Origin: Bacteroidota bacterium
GTDB lineage: Bacteria > Bacteroidota > Bacteroidia > Chitinophagales > LD1
NCBI GenBank assembly: GCA_947457525.1
Contig: CANGXE010000080.1
Span: forward strand, 1-6,892
DNA length: 6,892 nt
Reading direction: 5' to 3'
Both the position numbers and the translations under genes were made by a program. How positions within the stretch are numbered: the stretch's first letter is position 1; every line of letters starts with the position of its first letter. Positions 1 through 4,465 of the stretch are shown here, piece by piece. The notes beneath the pieces were generated by a model. The model was not told where the DNA came from. It was given only the letters and a program-made list of their open reading frames with translations, and searched no databases.

Positions 1-719
1 AGTTGGTGTTAGAAAAAATATTAGAGCGCAGCGGATTGAAAGAAGGTGATGAATACAAAACGCAGCACACCGACCAAAACGCTAGTGGAGACAGAATAAG
101 ACCCGATGTGGTTATCTTTTTGCCGGATGGCAAACATGTGATTGTGGACTCAAAAGTATCTTTGGTGGCTTACAATGCGTGTGTCAACTCACCAACCGAA
201 GAAGAGCGCAGTCGCTTCCTCAAGTTGCACATTGAAAGTTTGCGCAACCACATCAAACTTTTAGGTGATAAAAACTATCAAAGCGCAACGGGTTTACATT
301 CGCCTGATTTTGTACTGCTATTTGTGCCAATCGAGTCTTCATTTAGTTTGGCACTGCAAGCAGATGTGGAGTTATTCAACTTTGCATGGGATAGAAAAAT
401 TGTGATTGTATCACCTTCTACACTTCTAGCCACACTCCGCACTATCGCCTCTATTTGGAAACAAGAACGCCAAACCCGCAACTCACTTGAGATAGCTGAA
501 GAAGGCGGTAAACTTTACGACAAATTTGTGGCTTTCTATGAAGACTTAGTGAAAGTAGGTAGCAAAATGGATAGCGCAAAAGCCGACTATGTGGAGGCCA
601 TGAAAAAACTTTATGAAGGCTCCGGCAACCTCGTGCGCAGAGCTGAAAAAATGAAAACTCTTGGTGCCAAAACCACCAAGCAACTACCCAATGCCTTAAT
701 CGAACGAGCAGAAGAATAA
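1..719 (+). CDS. rmuC: RmuC-family DNA recombination protein, C-terminal part (5' end outside window)
   Basis: The reading frame is already open at the left edge. The first visible Leu codon (TTG at position 3) lies inside the conserved segment that normally reads 'GE..LEKILE.SGL', so it is not a start. About 238 residues are visible; RmuC proteins are usually about 400-500, so the N-terminal coiled-coil half is missing. Counting from position 3, the nuclease-like core is 'RPDVVIFLPDGKHVIVDSKV' at residues 33-52, with D35 and D49-S50-K51 in a PDDEXK-like D...(D/E)xK arrangement. The typical tail 'GNLVRRAEKMKTLGAKTTKQ' is at 208-227. RmuC limits inversions at short inverted repeats in E. coli, and a nuclease role is inferred from the fold rather than firmly shown. 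The stop is 3 bases before the next gene, so the two are probably co-transcribed. Family assignment is strong; the biochemical role is not settled. Confidence 0.93.
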   Translation, partial: LVLEKILERSGLKEGDEYKTQHTDQNASGDRIRPDVVIFLPDGKHVIVDSKVSLVAYNACVNSPTEEERSRFLKLHIESLRNHIKLLGDKNYQSATGLHSPDFVLLFVPIESSFSLALQADVELFNFAWDRKIVIVSPSTLLATLRTIASIWKQERQTRNSLEIAEEGGKLYDKFVAFYEDLVKVGSKMDSAKADYVEAMKKLYEGSGNLVRRAEKMKTLGAKTTKQLPNALIERAEE

Positions 720-722
720 ACT

Positions 723-1268
723 ATGTTTACATTACTCATATACCTTATCTTAATTGGCGTGGGCACCATGATGGCGATTCTCTATAAACGCACCATCACC
801 ACCGCCAATTTCCTCAACCCCGACCCTAAAATCAGTCTTCGTATTTTCACTTATGCATTTGTAGCAGCTGTTTTAGTCACTTTTGCGTTGTCGTGGTATA
901 GCACGCATGTACTTTACAAAGCCGACATCCCCGAGGAAGGCGACCTGAAATATCAAAACCTAAAAACACTCACCATTTTCATCATCAACATTTCATTTTT
1001 GTTGATGATGCTCTTCGCCAATGCCTATTCTCAATCGCTAAAGCGTATTGCCTTTATGCCTTATTTGCTCACGTTTGGTTTCTACGCTATTTTCATCCTT
1101 CGCGATGCTTATGCAGTTTCCCCTTATTACTTTTCTTGGGCACAAAACTTTCAGCTAATCGATAGCGTGCCCACCGATATTACATCTATGGCACACTATA
1201 AATGTTTTTTAGGGTTCATCACCACGGCTCACAATGCCGGAGCTATTTGGTGGAGCTTGAAAAAGTAA
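723..1268 (+). CDS. Predicted four-helix inner-membrane protein, unknown function
   Basis: I do not recognise this 181-residue protein. It starts with ATG 3 bases after the rmuC stop (TAA, then ACT, then ATG), with no Shine-Dalgarno sequence visible, which suggests translational coupling. Hydrophobic segments are at about residues 2-20, 40-58, 83-100 and 109-127. The segment between helices 2 and 3 is hydrophilic (roughly 60-82, with 'ADIPEEGDLKY'). A moderately hydrophobic C-terminal stretch, about 160-178, ends in 'WWSLKK'. There are no conserved catalytic motifs or cysteine pairs that I can identify. It has no clear cleavable signal peptide, because the first helix is followed by the positive 'YKR'. 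Its last 40 bases overlap the 3' end of the convergent aroE gene. Coding base use matches the neighbours. It is most likely a lineage-restricted integral membrane protein; the link to RmuC rests on position only. Confidence 0.8.
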   Translation: MFTLLIYLILIGVGTMMAILYKRTITTANFLNPDPKISLRIFTYAFVAAVLVTFALSWYSTHVLYKADIPEEGDLKYQNLKTLTIFIINISFLLMMLFANAYSQSLKRIAFMPYLLTFGFYAIFILRDAYAVSPYYFSWAQNFQLIDSVPTDITSMAHYKCFLGFITTAHNAGAIWWSLKK

Positions 1269-2071
1269 TAAACTATAGTTAGCTGTACAGTATTAATGAC
1301 TCCTATACAGCAAAAAGGTATTTTCCAACCTTTATTCCAGATGCGCCAACTTTCTTCTGCTTGTAGGTGTAGCATCGGCAAGCCGTTGATGGTCACTGCT
1401 CCTTTCTGCTTCGCGTGTTGAAGTAACAAAGTTTCTTCAGGATTATAGACCAAATCATAAAACACATCGCCCTTGGTAACTTTTGTGTAGTCAATCTGTG
1501 GGCAAGTCTCTACGTTCGGATACATACCGAGCGGAGTGCAATTGATATATAAATTTCGCTCACCAAGATGTTCCGCTACTTGACTGTAGGCTATCGAACT
1601 TCCAATTTTCGCTTCGCGAGAAACAAGCATAAAATTAATATTATGTTGTTGCAATATGTACTGAACTGCTTTGGATGAGCCACCCGTACCGAATACAAAA
1701 ACACAATAGTTTCCGGCAATACTTGTAAGGGGTAAATGAGCGTTTAGTGAATACTCAAACCCGAAAGCATCGGTGTTGTGACCTATCTTTTTACTTTTAG
1801 TTATCTGCACACAGTTCACAGCACCAATGGCTTGGGCAGCAGTAGAAAGTTCATCTAAAAAGGGAATGATTGTTTGTTTGTAAGGAATGGTGACATTCAA
1901 ACCCACAAGATTCGGTTGCGTGGCCAACAAAAATTCGAAGTCAGTAATTACATTGAGTTCAAACAATTGGTATTCAACACCGACAATAGCTTCTTTCGCA
2001 AACTTGTTTTCAAAAAATGTTTTTGAAAAAGAATGGGTAAGCGTTTTGCCAATTAAGCCAAACGTGCGCAT
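1229..2071 (-). CDS. aroE: Shikimate dehydrogenase (NADP-dependent) with unusual C-terminal extension
   Basis: AroE reduces 3-dehydroshikimate to shikimate with NADPH, the fourth step of the cytoplasmic shikimate pathway to chorismate. Visible motifs are the substrate-binding 'HSFSK' (S14, S16), 'NVTIPYK' with catalytic K65, 'GAVN' (83-86), 'NTDAFGF' with catalytic D101, the Rossmann glycine loop 'GTGGSSKAV' (128-136), 'VSR' (150-152) at the position that contacts the cofactor phosphate, 'NCTPLGMYP' (177-185), 'DLVYNPEET' (206-214), and 'INGLPMLHLQAEESW' with Q237. All key residues are present. The ATG follows directly on the dedA stop codon (TAA then ATG), so translation is probably coupled. 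The odd part is the end. Bacteroidetes AroE proteins normally finish about one residue after 'W.IWN', here residue 246, but this frame runs another 34 residues (plus strand 1232-1333) and overlaps the opposing gene. The enzyme call is very secure; whether the tail is native or results from a lost stop or a sequence error is open. Confidence 0.95.
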   Translation of the reverse strand: MRTFGLIGKTLTHSFSKTFFENKFAKEAIVGVEYQLFELNVITDFEFLLATQPNLVGLNVTIPYKQTIIPFLDELSTAAQAIGAVNCVQITKSKKIGHNTDAFGFEYSLNAHLPLTSIAGNYCVFVFGTGGSSKAVQYILQQHNINFMLVSREAKIGSSIAYSQVAEHLGERNLYINCTPLGMYPNVETCPQIDYTKVTKGDVFYDLVYNPEETLLLQHAKQKGAVTINGLPMLHLQAEESWRIWNKGWKIPFCCIGVINTVQLTIVYYFFKLHQIAPAL

Positions 2072-2719
2072 TTATTTGCTACTTAATTTGGGCTTTACCA
2101 TCTGCCATATAATGGGCAAAACTGAAAAGAAAATAATCCCTAATACGACCAATTCAAAGTTCTTTTTCACGAACTCGATATTGCCAAACCAATAGCCAAT
2201 GGTCGAAATGCCGGCCACCCAAAGTACTGCACCCGCTATGCAGAAAGTGATGTATTTTGAGTACTGCATACTGCCCGCGCCCGCTACAAATGGAGCGATG
2301 GTGCGCACAATAGGGACAAAGCGCGCCATGATAATAGTTTGTCCGCCATACTTTTCATAGTAAGCTTCGGTCTGCTCGAGATACTCTCGTTTGAAGAATA
2401 AAATCCGTTCTCGCGATTTGATTTGTTTACTAAAAAATTTACCGATAAAATAATTGACATTGTCACCCAGTAAAGCTGCAGTGATAAGCAGCGGAATTAA
2501 AATAATTAACTCTAATTTTCCTGTAGCAGCAGCCAAGGCCCCGGCTGCAAAAAGCAAAGAATCTCCAGGTAAAAGCGGCATCACTACCAAGCCGGTTTCA
2601 ACAAAAACAATCAAAAATAAAATGGCATAAGTCAAAGTGCCATAATTGGTTAATAGGTCTGCAAGATGTTTATCTAAATGCAGAAAAAAGTCGAACGCAA
2701 ACTTTAAGAATTCAATCAT
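2072..2719 (-). CDS. DedA/VTT-family membrane protein
   Basis: This 215-residue integral membrane protein belongs to the DedA (SNARE-associated/VTT) family. The two family signatures are intact. One is 'VFVETGLVVMPLLPGDSLLF' at residues 38-57, with acidic E41 and D53. The other is 'MARFVPIVRTIAPFVAGAG' at 131-149, with R133 and R139. These match the acidic and arginine residues known to be essential in E. coli YqjA/YghB. Hydrophobic stretches lie at about 29-47, 50-66, 70-86, 136-149, 157-178 and 188-206; some form the family's re-entrant loops. DedA proteins act in proton-motive-force-dependent membrane homeostasis, and members such as B. subtilis UptA have been reported to return undecaprenyl phosphate across the membrane. 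The precise substrate here is inference. The gene sits 37 bases after the TPR gene and abuts aroE, and a perfect TAnnTTTG box lies just before its ATG. Confidence 0.93.
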   Translation of the reverse strand: MIEFLKFAFDFFLHLDKHLADLLTNYGTLTYAILFLIVFVETGLVVMPLLPGDSLLFAAGALAAATGKLELIILIPLLITAALLGDNVNYFIGKFFSKQIKSRERILFFKREYLEQTEAYYEKYGGQTIIMARFVPIVRTIAPFVAGAGSMQYSKYITFCIAGAVLWVAGISTIGYWFGNIEFVKKNFELVVLGIIFFSVLPIIWQMVKPKLSSK

Positions 2720-2724
2720 ACGGA

Positions 2725-2732
2725 CAAATGTA
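2725..2732 (-). promoter_or_regulatory. Candidate Bacteroidetes -7 promoter box upstream of dedA
   Basis: On the minus strand this reads TACATTTG, a perfect match to the Bacteroidetes -7 consensus TAnnTTTG, 5 bases before the dedA ATG. A transcript from it would be nearly leaderless. I find no clear -33 TTG/TTTG at the expected distance; the upstream sequence runs into the end of the TPR gene. An eight-base motif with two free positions in AT-rich DNA can occur by chance, so this is only a candidate for a secondary promoter inside the TPR-dedA-aroE cluster. Confidence 0.3.
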
Positions 2733-2756
2733 GAAATATGCGATAAATGAACTAGG

Positions 2757-4178
2757 TTAATTTAATGGGCGATACTGCTCAATCACCTGCAAAACAACCG
2801 AATCCTTCAACAAAGAATCTTCCATTTCGAAAATGACAACATGTTCTTCAAAGTTGAGTAACAAGCCACGCTCAAGGTTTATTAAAGCCTCATGACGATT
2901 ACCCACTTCAAAATAGAACACCGATTTGATGTAATAAATATCCGCGCTACCCTCATATTTTTGCTCCGCTTCTACCAACACTTGAAATGCCTTTCGATAA
3001 TTTTCTACGTTAAAATAAGCGGTAGCTAAGTTTATCCAATTTTGTTTATTCTGAGGGTCTAGTTGAAAGATGCGCTCGAACAAAAGCAGTGCCTTCTCTC
3101 CCTCTTCAATGCTAATATACGCCTCGGCTAAAGAAGCTAGGTAATCAATATTTTCTTTATTCAACTTAACGGCACGCTCAAAACTCGAAATAGCTTTGCC
3201 AAATTTTTCTTCAGAAAGATACGTTTCTCCAATACGATAAAATGCTTCATCAAAATAAGGATCAACAGCAATAGCTTTGCGCAAATAGCCACGCGCTTTA
3301 CCCATGTCACCCATTTTTTCAAAACACTCTGCTGCCTTGAGATACAGGTCTTTATTGGGTTTAATCAACTTAATGGCATCTAAATAAAACACCAAAGCAG
3401 CATTGTAATCTTCTTCGATATAACGAATGTCTCCACTGCAAGTGTATGCAGGCTCGAAGGTATCGTCAATAGCAATAACATAACTGAAAGCTTCAATAGA
3501 TTTGTCATACATCTTCAACCCTGCATACGCATGACCAAGATTAAACCAAGCCAAATATGAGTAAGGTCGCTCGTCAATCAAGGCTAAATGAAACTTGATG
3601 CTGTCTTCAAACTTTTCAGTCAGCTCGGTGCAAAACCACAGGCGGTTAAGCGCTTCTTCATTTTCTGGGTCGTACTTCAAAGCCAATTTTAAATTGTCCA
3701 TCACTTCCCAATACTTTTCTTGGTCTTCCCATATATCGGCCATCTCGAGATACAACTCGCTAAAATCTTCATTCTCGGTAGCAGCTGCTAAACCACGCTC
3801 TACTTCTTCTTTAGCTAAAATATAAGCACCATCCCACAGATAGACATCTGCGCGGATAAGAAATAAGCCAATGTTGTTTGGATCTAAACGCTCAGCTTCG
3901 CCCAATACTTCAAGTGCTTCTTTGAAGTATTTTTGATTAGCTAAAACTTCACCTTTCTTGATAAAAAAGTTAGCTGAAAATGGATATTGCTCCAACGCAC
4001 TATCAATTACTTTCATCGCTTTGTTAAACTCGCGACTATCTAAGTAAAACTGAATAATTTGTTCGAAACTATCTTCTTCAAAAAACACGGATTGCTTGGC
4101 TTGCACCGCATCTTCGTATTGTTTGATTAGATCAATTAACTCGCCAAATTCCGATTCTTCCATTTCATTGTTTTCCAT
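2757..4178 (-). CDS. Tetratricopeptide repeat (TPR) protein, about 12 repeats
   Basis: This 473-residue soluble protein consists almost entirely of TPR helices. It has no signal peptide or membrane segment, so it is probably cytoplasmic. After a short acidic N-terminus (residues 1-35), 34-residue units can be laid out starting near 36, 70, 104, 141, 174, 208, 242, 276, 310, 344, 378 and 411. The typical pattern of W/L..LG..Y, A/G..A and P at unit ends is clear, as in 'WFNLGHAYAGLKMYDKSIEA' (211-230) and 'AFYRIGETYLSEEKFGKAIS' (312-331). The last unit degenerates into an acidic C-terminus ending 'VIEQYRPLN'. The first ATG is used; an alternative Met at residue 6 would change little. TPR arrays are protein-binding scaffolds and no enzymatic domain is present. 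As the first gene of a tight minus-strand cluster (TPR, dedA, aroE) it probably shares their transcript. The partner is unknown. Confidence 0.92.
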   Translation of the reverse strand: MENNEMEESEFGELIDLIKQYEDAVQAKQSVFFEEDSFEQIIQFYLDSREFNKAMKVIDSALEQYPFSANFFIKKGEVLANQKYFKEALEVLGEAERLDPNNIGLFLIRADVYLWDGAYILAKEEVERGLAAATENEDFSELYLEMADIWEDQEKYWEVMDNLKLALKYDPENEEALNRLWFCTELTEKFEDSIKFHLALIDERPYSYLAWFNLGHAYAGLKMYDKSIEAFSYVIAIDDTFEPAYTCSGDIRYIEEDYNAALVFYLDAIKLIKPNKDLYLKAAECFEKMGDMGKARGYLRKAIAVDPYFDEAFYRIGETYLSEEKFGKAISSFERAVKLNKENIDYLASLAEAYISIEEGEKALLLFERIFQLDPQNKQNWINLATAYFNVENYRKAFQVLVEAEQKYEGSADIYYIKSVFYFEVGNRHEALINLERGLLLNFEEHVVIFEMEDSLLKDSVVLQVIEQYRPLN

Positions 4179-4196
4179 AGCGAAGATTTATAAGAT

Positions 4197-4223
4197 TAAA
4201 AATACACTAAATGATTTGACCAA
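4197..4223 (-). promoter_or_regulatory. Weak candidate promoter for the TPR-dedA-aroE cluster
   Basis: On the minus strand, TTGG (complement of 4220-4223) is followed after 15 bases by TATTTTTA (complement of 4197-4204). The latter differs from TAnnTTTG only in the last base. It ends 18 bases before the TPR gene start codon, a reasonable distance for a promoter. The spacing is slightly shorter than usual for a -33/-7 pair and the -7 box is imperfect, so confidence is low. No other better match lies directly upstream of the TPR gene. Confidence 0.25.
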
Positions 4224-4311
4224 TCTCAGATTTAAACCCTATTAACATATAGACTAAAAGTAGGGGAAATTATTGTCCCTTTCACAGATTTTTTTCAACA
4301 ACTCAAAAGAA

Positions 4312-4319
4312 TATATTTG
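4312..4319 (+). promoter_or_regulatory. Bacteroidetes -7 promoter box for the candidate small RNA
   Basis: TATATTTG is a perfect TAnnTTTG match. It lies 16 bases downstream of a T-tract (4289-4295) in the -33 region, although there is no canonical TTTG there. It is placed so that transcription would begin near 4323-4327, at the left end of a structured, GC-richer segment that closes with an intrinsic terminator. The agreement of box, structured segment and terminator makes this the most convincing promoter in the window. Confidence 0.55.
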
Positions 4320-4323
4320 CAAT

Positions 4324-4405
4324 AGGTGCCAAACCATCTTGTAGGCCACCGAAAGAGGGTCTGCAAGAAGCGCGGGCAGTGGTGAAAGCCATTGCCCTTT
4401 TTTAT
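4324..4405 (+). ncRNA. Candidate small RNA or attenuated leader of about 80 nt
   Basis: In an otherwise AT-rich 287-base intergenic region, about 75 bases are clearly GC-richer and structured. A 10-bp stem pairs 4338-4347 with 4358-4367 (CTTGTAGGCC with GGTCTGCAAG, two G-U pairs) around the 10-base loop ACCGAAAGAG. It is followed by six linker bases and then a terminator hairpin at 4374-4397. A perfect -7 box ends at 4319. There is no open frame of useful length with a start codon in it. I checked by eye for the conserved cores of bacterial SRP RNA, hammerhead and pistol ribozymes and fluoride riboswitches and found none. Either it is a free-standing small RNA, or it is a 5' leader that terminates early and controls the peptidase gene starting 60 bases downstream. 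The exact ends are estimates. Confidence 0.55.
4374..4403 (+). terminator. Intrinsic (Rho-independent) terminator of the candidate small RNA
   Basis: GGGCAGTGG (4374-4382) pairs with CCATTGCCC (4389-4397) over 9 bp with one G-U pair, around the six-base loop TGAAAG. Six T residues follow (4398-4403), continuing as a T-rich ATTTATTT stretch. Only the plus-strand orientation has a T-tract after the stem. It lies upstream of the plus-strand peptidase gene and downstream of no plus-strand protein gene, so it must end a non-coding transcript or act as an attenuator. Confidence 0.85.
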
Positions 4406-4465
4406 TTATTTACCTATGCAATAAATCATTTTCATTCTTAGCTTTATTCTGCTCAAAATACTGTT

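Larger units (their letters stand above)
4179..4465. other. Divergent intergenic region
   Basis: This region separates the minus-strand TPR gene from the plus-strand peptidase gene. Its left third (4179-4290) is AT-rich and holds only the weak TPR promoter candidate. The middle (4289-4411) holds the small-RNA promoter, stem-loop and terminator. The right part (4412-4465) is AT-rich, with an imperfect TAGCTTTA at 4439-4446 (one base off TAnnTTTG) 19 bases before the peptidase ATG and no Shine-Dalgarno sequence. No protein-coding frame of credible length was seen. Confidence 0.7.

Noticed and set aside
278..481. Minus-strand open frame of 67 codons within rmuC
   Set aside because: Antisense to conserved RmuC sequence; composition is that of a shadow frame.
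1282..1311. Inverted repeat GCTGTA...TACAGC between the convergent ends of the membrane-protein gene and aroE, considered as a bidirectional terminator
   Set aside because: Only 6 bp with an 18-base loop and no T-tract on either strand; it also lies within the aroE tail. Not enough for a terminator.
1887..2195. Plus-strand open frame of 102 codons across the aroE/dedA junction
   Set aside because: Lies antisense to two well-supported genes and has no recognisable motif.
3595..3825. Plus-strand open frame of 76 codons inside the TPR gene
   Set aside because: Antisense shadow: serine-rich, low-quality composition, while the minus-strand frame has clear TPR motifs.
4262..4280. Small hairpin AGGG...CCCT upstream of the candidate RNA
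   Set aside because: Only 4-5 bp, without a T-tract or other context; expected by chance.
4324..4405. Idea that the structured RNA is the bacterial SRP (4.5S) RNA
   Set aside because: The conserved apical loop GGTCAGGnCCGGAAGGAAGCAGC is absent and the arrangement of two separate hairpins does not fit one long rod.
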